64,000 nucleotides of DNA from Mantis religiosa. Taxonomy: Eukaryota > Arthropoda > Insecta > Mantodea > Mantidae. The stretch's first letter is position 1; every line of letters begins with the position of its first letter. Location: the NCBI GenBank assembly GCA_030765055.1, contig JAUKNK010000057.1, positions 5,077,501 through 5,141,500 of the forward strand, written 5' to 3'. The notes under the pieces are model-generated. The model was not told the DNA's origin, searched no databases, and saw nothing but the letters and a program-made list of their open reading frames with translations. Position numbers and translations under genes: made by a program. Below are positions 1-9,212 of this stretch, in pieces.

Positions 1-943
1 AATAAACTAAAAGCTAAAACCTTGAACTGGAGAAGTCGCTTGGGTAGCTGTACAGTCATTCGTATACACACAAAACAAAATGATTCAAATATTAGGTGCA
101 TTCGGCACAAAGAATGGCTTTTGCTACAGTGAAATAAAGTAGTGAAATCTCAACGATTTATTAATGTAGTCTCTACTTTTTGGTTACTGCAGATGTATAC
201 TGCCTTTAATGCATTTTAAACCAGTTTCTGTTTCGTTTAAATAACTTAATAAATACGGAAGATATGGAATTGTATTTGTGATGCATTTTTACAGCTTTTA
301 ACAATTTATATGTCTTGTTCTGTTTATTGGGTATCCATTTCTGGCCCCTGAAGGGTTTAAATGGCCATCGGTGAAGGAGTTAAAAACATTTCACATATTC
401 TAAATTTTGATGTGCCATCAGTGAGTATTCTACTGAACTTATGTAAAGAATCTTCCAAGAGAGGGAGCCAATTACAAGAGATACGGACAACAACCAACTG
501 TGATGAGTGGCTAATCAGCTGAGGATGAAACCGCAACAGTTTCGAAAATGTTCCTGATTTTGTAAAAGGATGTGAGTGAAGTTAAAAGTTTTAAAAGGTA
601 TGACTCAATTTTAGTCTTTATAAATGTCCTAAAGTGTGTTGCTAGGCTGATTTTTCTGTCTGTCTGTATTTTATGCATAAAAGGTGTTCTTTCAGTCTGG
701 TTTTCAAGTTATTTGTTGTCTTGCCTGTACTCGATCATAGTTTACATGGTTTATCTGATAAATACCTAATTCTTATGCATGGAGGATTCTGTCTTTTAAG
801 AATGCGCAGAGTAAGTTTTGTATGCTATACCTGTTTTGAGATGCTAAAATGATAGGAAAAACTATTTGTAGTCGGTGTATTCAAATTGCTAAATTCAAAA
901 ACATGAAATCCCATCAGTTAACAGATCCAGAATATACCAAATA
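1..943. other. AT-rich DNA, no gene recognised
   Basis: No open frame here has recognisable similarity or domain structure. A short stretch around 505-545, reading GATGAAACCGCAACAGTTTC, resembles noncoding sequence often seen beside Penelope-like elements, and a Penelope endonuclease fragment begins just downstream at 944. It may therefore be part of the same decayed element, but this is weak. Confidence 0.4.
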
Positions 944-1095
944 AGTTGTAAGAATTGTGAAAAATGCTACATAGGTCAAACTAAAAGAAATCTAAAAACC
1001 AGAGTAAAAGAGCACTTTAGAAACATCGATTGAAACAAGAAGATAAGTCAGCAGTAGCATTTCATTTTTGGAACGAAAATCATGACATTGATCCT
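944..1095 (+). pseudogene. Penelope-like retroelement fragment, GIY-YIG endonuclease domain
   Basis: Translation from 944 gives SCKNCEKCYIGQTKRNLKTR, then VKEHFRNI and a stop. After a one-base frame change (about 1033) it continues KQEDKSAVAFHFWNENHDID. A C-x2-C-x2-C-Y-I-G-Q-T core, a downstream T-R-x-x-E-H and a second-frame H-F-x-x-x-x-H are the signature of the GIY-YIG nuclease that ends Penelope-like reverse transcriptases, where it nicks target DNA. No reverse transcriptase precedes it in any frame that I can see, so this is a 3' scrap of about 150 bp. The frame change and the in-frame stop make it non-functional. Confidence 0.7.
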
Positions 1096-1130
1096 AATCC
1101 AAAAAAAAATAAGGACTGCATAATGAATAG

Positions 1131-1405
1131 TGAACATGAAAAATTCAATGCCATGGCTGGGATTTCAACCAAAGATCTCCTGGTTTCCGTACAGTCGCTC
1201 TAAACCATTGAGCTACCGTGGCGAACGTGCCATCCTAGGGGCTCTCGCATCCGAGATACACCGTTTGTGACAACTTTCTATCATAAGTACTTGAGTCCCA
1301 GGCTTCATCATTTAACTCTTATTATTTTAGTTAATTGATGGAAATTAATCATTTCTGTACACTAGCCGTATGCAGGCTGAAGTCTGATAGAGTCAACATG
1401 TCAAC
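1131..1405 (-). repeat. tRNA-derived SINE (family 1), minus-strand copy
   Basis: Read on the minus strand this contains a tRNA-like head with pol III box A (GGTAGCTCAATGG) and box B-like (GGTTGAAATCC) sequences, followed by a tail matching the family-1 copies at 1406-1940 and 26 kb. A shared tail segment with the motif TACGGCTAGTG lies near 1365-1375. The box B has a C-to-G change relative to the other copies, so it is probably transcriptionally dead. It lies head-to-head with the plus-strand copy that follows. Confidence 0.75.
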
Positions 1406-1713
1406 CTAGTGGTATACCAGGGAAATATGAGTCAAATGGCAAATTTAATTTCAGGACAGCACGTTGGCCATGGTAGCTCAATGGGTTAGAGCGGTTGGAC
1501 AGAAACCAGGAGATCTGTGGTTCAAATCCCGGCCATGGCATTGAATTTTTCATGTTGACTCTATCAAAGACCTTAGCCTATATATGGCTAGTGTGAAGAA
1601 ATTATTAATTTCAATCAATTAAACAAAATAATAAGAGTTTTTTGATGAATCCTGAGACTCAAGTATTTATCATAGTAAGTCACCACAAACGGTGTATCTT
1701 GAATGCAAGAGCA
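1406..1713 (+). repeat. tRNA-derived SINE (family 1), unit 1 of a tandem pair
   Basis: The head at about 1468-1541 has the layout of a tRNA: a terminal GGCCATGG pairing with CCATGGC, box A TAGCTCAATGGGTTAGAGC and box B GGTTCAAATCC. It is followed by a body with CTATATATGGCTAGTG and an A/T-rich tail. The same order repeats 308 bp later, so the copies are in tandem. Anticodon-loop bases are present but the family's copy number and tails mark it as a SINE and not a tRNA gene. Confidence 0.8.
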
Positions 1714-1940
1714 CTAGTGGTCTACCGGGGAAATATGCGAGTCACATGGAGAATTTAATGTCAGGACGGCACGTTGGTCATGATAGCCCATGAGAGCGAC
1801 TGGATGGAAACCAGGAGATCCATGGTTCAAATCCTGGCCATGACATTGAATTTTTCATGTTGACTATCTATCAAAGACCTTAGCCTATATACGGCTAGTG
1901 TGAAGAAATTATTAATTTTCATCAATTAACTAAAATAACT
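1714..1940 (+). repeat. tRNA-derived SINE (family 1), unit 2 of a tandem pair
   Basis: Repeat of the preceding unit with several substitutions. Box A is shortened (GATAGCCCATGAGAGC) and box B is GGTTCAAATCC. It ends near ATCAATTAAC at about 1930. The reduced box A suggests it is inactive. Confidence 0.75.
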
Positions 1941-2945
1941 GAGTAATGAACTTTGAAATGCCGCCAGTAGATAATTTGACAAAGAAGTTCATAGTTCCAC
2001 CACCAGAGAGAGGAGAGCAGATGCTAGTAGAGAGAGGTTGAAAATGAAGGCAAACTAGTCCCTCCATAATATAAAAATGTAAGTGATGAAGTGTCAATAA
2101 ACTGACTACAAATTGTTTTTTCCGATTATTTTGATGTCATTGTCACTAAATTCTTCCAATCACGCATGCTAAAATGATGTCGAGTTTACTGAAAAATGTC
2201 TTACATCTTTGGTCTGCCCAAAGATAATAGGTGAATTTCTTGCATTGGAAAATTTCTTTTTTGAGATTTTAACATGCTAATTTCCTTGATAGTTTTAAGT
2301 TTGTGTTTGTTAAACTTTTGTTGTGTGATGTTAGGGCTGAAACTGTTGACTGATGCTATATGCAATACTGTAGGCTATGCTTGTTATATTCTTCTTTGCT
2401 GACGGGGATGTTGAATAGTGTATATTAACCCAGATATGCCTGACATCCCAGATATGGGAAGGCTCATATTTTCCTCTGCTGAAGCAATTGTAAACACTTC
2501 AGCTAGATGGCAGCTGTGGAAACATGTTAAGGAAAGTTGTTTCAAGGTCTCCATATTGTGTTGGTATTTGTGAGAATCAACAAAGCAGCTGGAACTAAAG
2601 CCAAACTCCAGAACTTTTGCACAGTTTTACAATGTGTTACCAAAGATAAGGTTTTACAGAATTATTATTATTATATTATAGTATTAGTATATAATTAGTT
2701 CTAGAAAGAAATATTGTCAAAATCACTATGACTAATGCTGAACTCCCTGTCATATAATATGCTACAATGGGGCTATGATAAGTTTGGTGTCCCACAAAAG
2801 GCATGCTAGGCACATATGGAAACATTTATGTAGTAGGCATAGCAAGGTAAAGGGAAGTTGCTATTTCAGAAGTCAAAAATTCAATATTTAATATATTATA
2901 AATATGATAATTTATAATACATAATTCAATATGTTAATATATATA
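1941..2945. other. Intergenic or intronic DNA, nothing recognised
   Basis: AT-rich sequence with short trinucleotide runs (ATT around 2663) and no supported coding or RNA feature. If the BAF exon at 5357-5482 has its second exon to the left of this window, this stretch would be intronic; that is unproven. Confidence 0.4.
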
Positions 2946-4218
2946 TGAGGGTCCTTCAATAAATAACCAAAGTAATTTTTTAATTAACACTTAATGGCTT
3001 TATTTCACTAACATTTACCTACACACTTTCGAAGTATTCTCGCTCTGACGAAATACAATTATTCCAACAATTTACTCATTGTTCAAAACACTCATTGAAG
3101 CCAATTTTGGACACTCTGTTCAGGATACCCATGACAACATTGTTCAACTTCTTAACACTTTGAAAATGGCGACCACGAAGCTTCTGTTTCACTTTAGGAA
3201 AGAGGTGAAAATCGCATGGTAAGAGATCTGGAGAATAAGGTGGATGAGACAGGATCTCAATGCCCATTTCTGCAATGACATCTTGAGTTGCAAGAGCTCG
3301 AAGAGCAGGGGCATTATCCTGATGTAAGATCCATCCTCTCCTGACGAGATCTGGTCACTTTTCTGCAATTTTTTTCTTCAGTGGCCCCTTCAGTACATCA
3401 CAATAGTATGCAGCAGTTACTGTGCGTTAATTACTTACAACAGGATCACACAGAATGCTCTGTTTGTCAAAGAATATGAGATGTATGACCTTTTCTGCAC
3501 TTTTCTGAACTTTTGCTGTCTTAGGCCTAGAGCTCGATGAATGTTTCCACTGCAAACTCTAACTCTTGTCACAAGTGATGACCCTATTCAGAAAGTCTGG
3601 CTCCCGTTGTAACCTTCCAGGCCATTCTTAATACGTCATGACGCGGTGAGCCTACTCTTCATCCTTCAGCATGTGCGGTACCCATTTTGTTGCAACTTTT
3701 CGATAGCCTAGATCATTGCTAATAATGTTGTCTACAGTTCCAACAGACAAATACATTATATCTGTAACTTTTGAAATTGTTATGTGATGATCTTCTCGCA
3801 CGATTGTGTTAATGTTGACTTCTGTTTCAGCTGTTACAGGTCTTCCAGGGTGCGGAGAATCTTGAAGGGCTTCATGACCCCCTTTGAAATGTTTATACCA
3901 CTCAAAGAGTTGTGTTTTGCCTAAAGCTTGGTCCTTGTATGCTTGCTGCACCATTTCAGAGGTTTCTGTAGGGTATTTGTCTAACAGAACACAAAACTTT
4001 ATTGATGCGCATTGCTGCAATTTCAGTTCCATGCTGGGTGCAGTAAACACGACCTCCCATATCGGGCTCTTACTCCCAACTGATTGACTCTGCAGGACTG
4101 GCACTCACAGCTCTGCTAGCGGAAGGGTTCAGCTTTCCACCATTAGCAGCCATGGCACTCCAGGGCGGTTTATTTAAATACAATTGAACTAGTTTGGTTA
4201 TTTATTGAAGGACCCTCG
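2946..4218 (-). mobile_element. mariner transposon copy 1, irritans-like, with intact termini
   Basis: The ends are inverted repeats of about 26 bp: left TGAGGGTCCTTCAATAAATA and right, on the other strand, CGAGGGTCCTTCAATAAATA, differing at one base in the first 20 and both continuing ACCAAA. Each end is bordered by a TA dinucleotide (2944-2945 and 4219-4220), the Tc1/mariner target duplication. The 1273-bp length is normal for mariner. A single transposase frame runs between the ends on the minus strand and is broken by stops. The element lies in a candidate BAF intron. Confidence 0.93.
3076..4104 (-). pseudogene. mariner transposase pseudogene (DD34D)
   Basis: One continuous minus-strand frame of about 343 codons, the usual mariner length, carries five in-frame stops (near 3649, 3626, 3557, 3428 and 3354) and no frameshift. 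The N-terminal 150 codons hold the paired helix-turn-helix DNA-binding region, with KTQLFEWYKHFKGG, then HPGRPVT and WVPHML. All three catalytic aspartates remain readable: VITCDKS (first), LHQDNAPALR (second) and YSPDLLPCDFHLF (third), the last two spaced as expected for DD34D. The residue after the first Asp is changed relative to the usual GDES. It once cut and pasted its own element and is now dead. Decay purely by stop codons suggests modest age. Confidence 0.92.
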
Positions 4219-4265
4219 TATAAACATTAGTCATATTTTTATTTTGGGGGTTAAGTGTAGCTGAA

Positions 4266-4481
4266 ATGCTTGCCATTTTTGAGAAAGAAGATGATTTGGA
4301 TACATACAATGAAATTGACATCCTGCTGCAACCTCCTGAAAATGCTTGTGGAGGTGTTACCGATGAAGATTCTGGCGAAGAAGACAACATGAACATCAAC
4401 AATCTGCCCGGAAGTGTGCTTCGGACTGAGGCAGAAATACATACGACTAGCCAGTCTGCAAAAACTGAAGGAACTTCTTAG
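4266..4481 (+). pseudogene. piggyBac-like transposase, N-terminal acidic segment
   Basis: A 71-codon frame starting at a plausible ATG: a short lead with EKEDDLDTYNEIDI, then the family's QPPE...TDEDSGEED...INNLPG motif. In intact piggyBac-like proteins this disordered acidic region precedes the nuclease domain. Here the frame ends at TAG (4480) and the downstream core is absent, so the piece is a dead fragment. Confidence 0.6.
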
Positions 4482-4547
4482 CCTAAATCCAAGAAAAATG
4501 TGGTGGAAAACTGGACAATTCAGAGTTTTGTAGAAGAAATGCAAAAG

Positions 4548-4756
4548 CAATTCCCTGCAGACATGGAGCTCCAAAACAAGCTGCTGGTAAACCACCAAAG
4601 CATGAGAATGTGGACTCCAGATATGATCGCACTAATCATTTTGTAGCACCACAGAAGAACAGAACATGTTGTCGACTGTACCACATGACGACTCCAACCA
4701 TATGCAATAAATGTGAAGTGGGTCTGAATGTGAAATGTTTTCTTGCATACCACACA
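4548..4756 (+). pseudogene. piggyBac-like transposase, C-terminal Cys/His-rich segment
   Basis: The frame KQAAGKPPKHENVDSRYDRT continues into FVAPQKNRTCCRLYHM and TICNKCEVGLNVKCF. It has the C-C-...-H-...-C-x-x-C-...-C-...-H arrangement of the zinc-binding C-terminal domain that piggyBac transposases use on transposon ends. It is out of frame with the N-terminal piece and follows a large internal deletion. Confidence 0.62.
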
Positions 4757-4987
4757 ATAGCCATAACATCACGCTCGCCATATTGCTATGCCGCTATTGC
4801 TCACTTTAAGCGAAACCTATTAGACCTACTCTCAACCTCTTTGCATATATTTTGCAATACTTGCTGTGAATTAAATGTTTACCTTTGATGATGACTGAAA
4901 AGGGGTAGTGAAAACCCTTGCGACTTCTTGGCACTGCGACCGAATAAATCTATTGTACATTACCCTACTCAACAAGCCCCAGCTTAT

Positions 4988-5235
4988 ATTAAGGCTATTA
5001 AAAAGCCTATAAGTTTTTGGGGTGCTAGTAAGGCAATCTGTCCTGGAGTTAGAAAACCCGATTCCAGATGCCGTAATCTTTTCCAGGCAATGGCTTCACA
5101 CTCACAAAGAATTTGTCTTGCCCTTTCTTTTTCTTCTTTACAGAATCCACAAGTATCCGTCCCAATCTTACCGATCTTATAGAGGTGATCCCTTAGTGGG
5201 CAGTGTCCAGTTAAAAGGCCAATTATTATCCTTAA
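4988..5235 (-). pseudogene. LINE fragment, end of RNase H domain and C-terminal zinc motif
   Basis: The minus strand reads RIIIGLLTGHCPLRDHLYKI, then GTDTCGFCKEEKERARQI, LCECEAIAWKRL and LTPGQIA. The LLTGHCPLRDHL block and the C-x2-C...E-x-C spacing are typical of the C-terminus of R1/I/Jockey-group LINEs that carry an RNase H domain. It is a 5'-truncated scrap with no reverse transcriptase attached. It sits 120 bp from the BAF exon, on the same strand and downstream of it, so it may lie in the BAF intron. Confidence 0.65.
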
Positions 5236-5356
5236 CTACGGTTTGTTGAGAGCGAGGATCCTCTTGGATAATGTTTACCTTCAATAAGCGATGGACTGTG
5301 GAACTGATCCGAAATATTACAGCATTTTGAGAGATTTAAACAAATTGTTTACCAAC

Positions 5357-5482
5357 CTTATCAAAACCTTGGGCCTCGAGCCTTCTTCCCAGCACTTCTC
5401 CAACATCAGCTAGGTCTGTTACAGGTTTCTCACCCATAGGCTCTGCCACAAAATTGTGATGTTTCTGCGATCTGCTTGACAT
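5357..5482 (-). CDS. Barrier-to-autointegration factor, first coding exon
   Basis: From an ATG at 5482 the minus strand encodes 42 residues: MSSRSQKHHNFVAEPMGEKP, then VTDLADVGEVLGRRLEAQGF and DK. This matches the N-terminal half of the very conserved 89-90-residue chromatin and lamina protein BAF (BANF1), including SQKH, FVAEPMGEKP, a helix-hairpin-helix IGEVLG-type core and the GFDK turn. BAF dimers bridge DNA, reassemble the nucleus after mitosis, and stop retroelement cDNA from integrating into itself. Similarity stops exactly at GAT AAG followed by GTTGGT on the minus strand, a plausible AAG|GT donor with phase 0, so I read this as a spliced exon and not a retrocopy. The second exon (about 47 residues) was not found downstream within the window. 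Alternatively it is an exon of a duplicated, dead gene. Confidence 0.75.
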
Positions 5483-5525
5483 CTTCGGCTGAAACTATTC
5501 GCTGTGTTACATCGAAATGCTTACA

Positions 5526-5925
5526 TTAACCCTCTATGGCCCAATGTGACTTTCAAGTAACAACCACTTTTAATGCTCTTTTGTAATCCTATGATGAACA
5601 TTTTAAATTGTGGAGATTTGTAACATGAAAGTCACAACATGAACGTCTTGTATGTGGCTTATATGGTTATTTAGTTCATAATGTACTCAACAGGTTAAAG
5701 CTAAAGCAACACATACAGCCACTCTGCATTTTGATGTTACTAGTGGCACTTTGAACAAGTTCATTTTATATATCTCTTAAATATAATTTGAAAGAAAAAC
5801 ATCAGGCACCACGGGTAGAGTAAAATTGTAGTTTGAAGCACTACACAACATATAGAAATATATACCATTTTTTATTTCAAACAAAAAGTTATGTTACCTG
5901 AAAGTTACAGTGGACCACAATAAAC
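5526..5925. repeat. Candidate piggyBac-type MITE with TTAA at its left end
   Basis: The left end reads TTAACCCTCTATGGCCC and continues AATGTGACTTTCAAGTAACA. The minus strand of the right end (about 5878-5925) reads GGTCCACTGTAACTTTCAGG then TAACATAACTTTTT, an imperfect inverted match. TTAA followed by CCC(T) is the usual piggyBac target and terminus. No coding sequence lies inside. Its left end is about 45 bp upstream of the BAF start codon, so it would be in the BAF 5' UTR or promoter. Confidence 0.5.
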
Positions 5926-6020
5926 ACTATAATAAGTTAGGTTATGGGTGCACACTGGAATAAAAGGAAAACTATTTGTCCAAAATTTCATACTACAATT
6001 CAATATAGGAACATATTATT

Positions 6021-6975
6021 ATTATCAATATCAGAACATGTCCCATAAAAATTTTTATCTAAGTCCAACATCGGATGCATGCACGAGGGCTGGCGGAACC
6101 TGCCGAAGTGGCCACGCAGTTGTAGTGCTCCTGACACGGTTATTGGCATAAGATTTTGTTGCCAACCTTTGCACCATCAATCAGGCATCTGTTTTGCAGA
6201 TGTTCGAAACTTCACTGTTAGCAAGGTAGCAGCTTTACAGTAAAATATGAAAATGAATTTTCCACCGGGGTCCTAGCATTCAGCAAAGAAAGTTATTAGG
6301 TGGAAGTTCTATCTGAAACCAATGGTCCGATTTATAAATTTTATCGATCTTGTGCCTTTCTGCGAAAATGACGAAAAGTGCATGCAGTTTTTGTATGACG
6401 AAAGTTTATTAAGAACTAGAATGTTGTGCTGGGAGTGTGATGCCGTCCTACATCCTGTAACAAAACAGGGGCAGAACTTCCAAATATTTTCCTGCAGGAG
6501 AGGACATAATAAGCAGTTTTTGGAGTCGGTTGCTAAAGATACGAGGTTTGAAAAAAGAAAATTACCACCTGCGCAAGTGCTCATGATTACACACAGATTT
6601 GCCAGCATGCTGTCTTACGAGCAAACTGTTGTGCAGTGTATGTTCATGGACTACAGCTTTATTTATTCATTCATTCTTTTTTAAATGCAGATGTAGATTA
6701 TTTTTTTTATTATTTTCTGTGATTTATGTCCTCCAAAGTCAAGTCCTATCGGATGTTTCTTTTCTAAATATAGATAAGAAAAAGTAATTTAAGTAATATC
6801 GAAAGTTTACTTTTTAAAAGTAGTGTAGTTTTTAGATCAATGTTGGCAGTGTCGAAAATTTTCTGCTATTGACGTCAGCGCATGTCCCTTCTACAGGTTC
6901 CGTCAGCGCTCGTGCGTGCCTCCGATGTTGGACTTCAACAAAATTTTGTTAGGGGACTTGTTCTGAATATAGTTA
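6021..6975 (+). mobile_element. Merlin-like DNA transposon remnant with long inverted repeats
   Basis: The two ends are inverted copies of each other over roughly 80 bp. Left: ATATCAGAACATGTCCC ... AAGTCCAACATCGGATGCAT ... GGCGGAACCTG (6026-6101). Right, on the minus strand: ATATTCAGAACAAGTCCCC ... AAGTCCAACATCGGAGGCAC ... GACGGAACCTG. Between them is a 120-codon frame with a zinc-ribbon like the N-terminus of Merlin/IS1016-type transposases. The catalytic domain is missing. A stretch near 6722-6758 (minus strand) resembles the tail of SINE family 2 and is probably an insertion that cut the frame. Confidence 0.55.
6322..6684 (+). pseudogene. Merlin/IS1016-like transposase, N-terminal zinc-ribbon fragment
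   Basis: The frame opens MVRFINFIDLVPFCENDEKC and has MLCWECDAVLHP and FSCRRGHNKQF, then DTRFEKRKLPP, followed by a helical stretch. A C-x2-C pair, a second Cys plus RxGH, and then a W/RFE-x-S/K-L-P element match the zinc-ribbon that precedes the DDE domain in Merlin (ISXO2-like) transposases. It ends in low-complexity FIYSFILF from flanking DNA after about residue 105. The DDE domain is absent, so this is a truncated remnant. The family call is from motif recognition only. Confidence 0.5.
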
Positions 6976-7337
6976 TACTCTCTTTTGCATATAAAGCATA
7001 AATGTTGGAGTTATCTTTCTGATACATAGCATACATTTGATAGCTACACTTCGTGAGCATAATGAAACTTACAAAATCATTTCATTTTAAGTCATATATT
7101 ATGGATCCTCATATTTTTACGGCATGAAGAATAAATATAACTGCTCTTCCAATAAATGGATATGAGACACATGACTCAGTTCATGCAACTGATGAAGAAA
7201 AGGAGATTCAAGCTACCAGTGCCAACACAATTATACCAAGAAAGTGAGGATAAATCAGCTGATAAGCTATATGTAAATGAAGCAGCATCTCTGCTGCTTC
7301 AGAGGTAGAACAAAGAGATGAATATATTATATGCTAC

Positions 7338-7610
7338 ATGCTACATGTAGGCACAAATGACATCTACAAGTCCTGGGGACCAGATGATGTCATGGGTGAA
7401 GTGTATAGTGTGATAAGACATGCAAAAAAGTGCTTCCCATCTGCAACTATAGTTGTAAATGGTATAGTAAGAAGAAGAGATGTAGGCAAGAGATACATAG
7501 ATGACATTAATGAGGGAATGCGTTGGGCTTATGATGCTCTCAAAGCAGTTTTTGTAGATGTAAATAAATTTTTGGATGATAGTTGTCTAGGAAGGGATCT
7601 CTTATATTAG
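7338..7610 (+). pseudogene. LINE-1 ORF1 fragment, esterase-like (SGNH) domain
   Basis: The peptide contains MLHVGTNDIYKSWGP, TIVVNGIVRRRDVGKRY, FVDVNKFLDD and CLGRD. The H-V-G-T-N-D block (block III of SGNH hydrolases) and the I-R-R-D...I...N pattern are those of the esterase domain found in ORF1 of many CR1/L2-type LINEs. The expected catalytic DG-x-HLN block after CLGRD is lost to a frameshift and stop. The domain is thought to help the ORF1 protein handle RNA or lipid; its exact role is uncertain. Confidence 0.7.
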
Positions 7611-7829
7611 GAAAAGTAATACAAGATACTTTAAACATAATATTCTCATGCAAGGGAAACTGAAAGTGGTTTTAGGTGATGACAAAAGAGACCCCTTAAG
7701 AAAAATTGAAGAAAGGAAATATTTTGGTAAAACAGGGAAACAAAACCCTGAAAATGTTATTGTAGGATGTAATTTTCACAACAGTGTAAAGATAAACAAA
7801 GGTGGATTAAAACAAAAGGACAGTAATAT

Positions 7830-8560
7830 AAAAATATTACATCAAAATTGTCAGTATACAAGTAATAAACGAATGTCTATGGAACTAAGTAGATCACTTA
7901 AAATATTTCATCAAAATTTTCAATGTTTAAGGAATAAAAAAGCCAATTTAGAAACATTGCTGCATGACCACAGGGATTTAGATGTAATCTGTATCTCTGA
8001 GCACTGGTTAAATGAAAACGAAATTGAATATTTCACAATACCAAATGTTTATTTAATAACTGAATTCTGTAGGAAAACTATAAAGCATGGAGGTACATGT
8101 ATATATGTAAATTCCAATATAGTGGCTAAACCTTGCACATATTTCCCAGATTTAAATATTGAAGGAAAATTTGAGTCTTGCACAGTAGAATTATTACATT
8201 TTAATTTATTAATTACTTGTATATATAGGCCCCCTAACAGTAGCCTTGACCTGCTTATTGACTGCTTGGAAATAATAAATCAAACAGCATTAACAAAGGT
8301 AAGAAACATGTAATCATAGGGGATCTAAATGTAAACTTTCTAGATAGCACACCAAAACCAGAGCTAATGTGCATGCTAAATTCTTTTGGAATGGAGCCAA
8401 TAGTATTTGTGCCCACTAGAGTAACACCACATTGTCAAACAGCACTAGACCAAATTATTATAAACAAAACACTATGGGAGTATAGCTTGCAGGTAATTGA
8501 AACAGGATTTTCAGACAACTTAGCCCAGATTATAAGTATTAAAAGCAAAATCAAATGTAG
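7830..8560 (+). pseudogene. LINE-1 ORF2, AP-endonuclease domain
   Basis: In frame from 7648, the domain reads LKIFHQNFQCLRNKKANLET, VICISEHWLNENE, HGGTCIYVNS and TCIYRPPNSS. N-x-x-x-L (strand 1), E-H-W (the metal-binding Glu) and Y-R-P-P are the standard APE motifs that nick target DNA for target-primed reverse transcription. The N-terminal strand appears twice in tandem (ILHQNCQYTSNKR, then IFHQNFQCLRNKK about 27 residues later), an internal duplication. After 8313 the frame shifts; GDLNVNF and TRVTPHCQTALDQII continue in other frames with D-Q as the conserved late motif. Confidence 0.8.
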
Positions 8561-8597
8561 GTTACCAAACAAAAAGCTCGGCTATAAATACATAAGG

Positions 8598-8671
8598 ATG
8601 ATCAAAGAAAGTAACTTAGATTATTTAAATTATAATGATCAAAGAAAGTAACTTAGATTATTTAAATTATT
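8598..8671 (+). repeat. 37-bp tandem duplication inside LINE-1 ORF2
   Basis: The sequence starting ATGATCAAAGAAAGTAACTT at 8598 recurs at 8635, matching over 36 of 37 bases. Because 37 is not a multiple of three, the second copy shifts the ORF2 frame: the peptide MIKESNLDYLNY ends one frame and begins the next. This is a visible cause of one of the frame breaks. Confidence 0.95.
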
Positions 8672-9212
8672 TACTACAAAAACAGTCATGGGATCTAGTA
8701 TACCAATACCAGTCAGTAGATGATGCATATGACTTTTTTAATACTTTCAATTATTGCTTTCAAACAGCATTACCGAAAACAAGAGTGCCAATTTGGCAAC
8801 CAAAGAACAGATGGATAACTCCTGGTATTATAAATTCAAGTCACAGAATGAAATTACTTAGTAGAATCATAAAAGCTGGAAATGTGTCGGAACAATTCAA
8901 AACCTACTATAAAAAATACAAACATATATACCAAAGTATTGGTTGAAGCAAAAACACTGAATAATGCAAGGTTTATACATGAATCACAAAATAAATCAAA
9001 AGCCATGTGGACCTTAATTAAACGAGAAATTAAACAAGATAAGAATATCCCTGGATATACACCTTAGACACAAGGGAACTAAAATAAGTGACCCAAAACA
9101 AGTTGCCAATCTTTTTAATAACTATTACATAAATATAGTTCAAAATAGTTTGCATGATAGCCTGAAGAAAAATTTCCCACAGTCAAATAGATATCCAAAA
9201 TAATGGAATAGT

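Larger units (their letters stand above)
4230..4890 (+). mobile_element. piggyBac-like transposon remnant with the catalytic core deleted
   Basis: Two protein pieces are recognisable. At 4266-4481 there is an acidic piggyBac-type N-terminus (QPPENACGGVTDEDSGEED, then INNLPG). At about 4548-4756, in another frame, there is a C-terminal segment, SRYDRTNHFVAPQKNRTCC followed by HMTTPTICNKCEVGL and CFLAYH, matching the cysteine/histidine-rich end of piggyBac transposases. The central DDD nuclease domain between them is missing. Sequence just after the end (4763-4793) matches a terminal motif found in the inverted-repeat elements at 11.3 and 28.8 kb. The outer boundaries are approximate. Confidence 0.65.

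Noticed and set aside
1468..1541. A tRNA gene
   Set aside because: Box A and box B and a pairing acceptor stem are present, but the T stem is poorly paired, the same head occurs in several copies with a shared body and tail, and no terminator follows directly. It is a SINE head.
5357..5482. BAF segment as a processed retrocopy
   Set aside because: Homology stops exactly at an AAG|GT donor and not at random or with a poly(A) tail, so a spliced exon is the better reading, though a dead partial duplicate remains possible.
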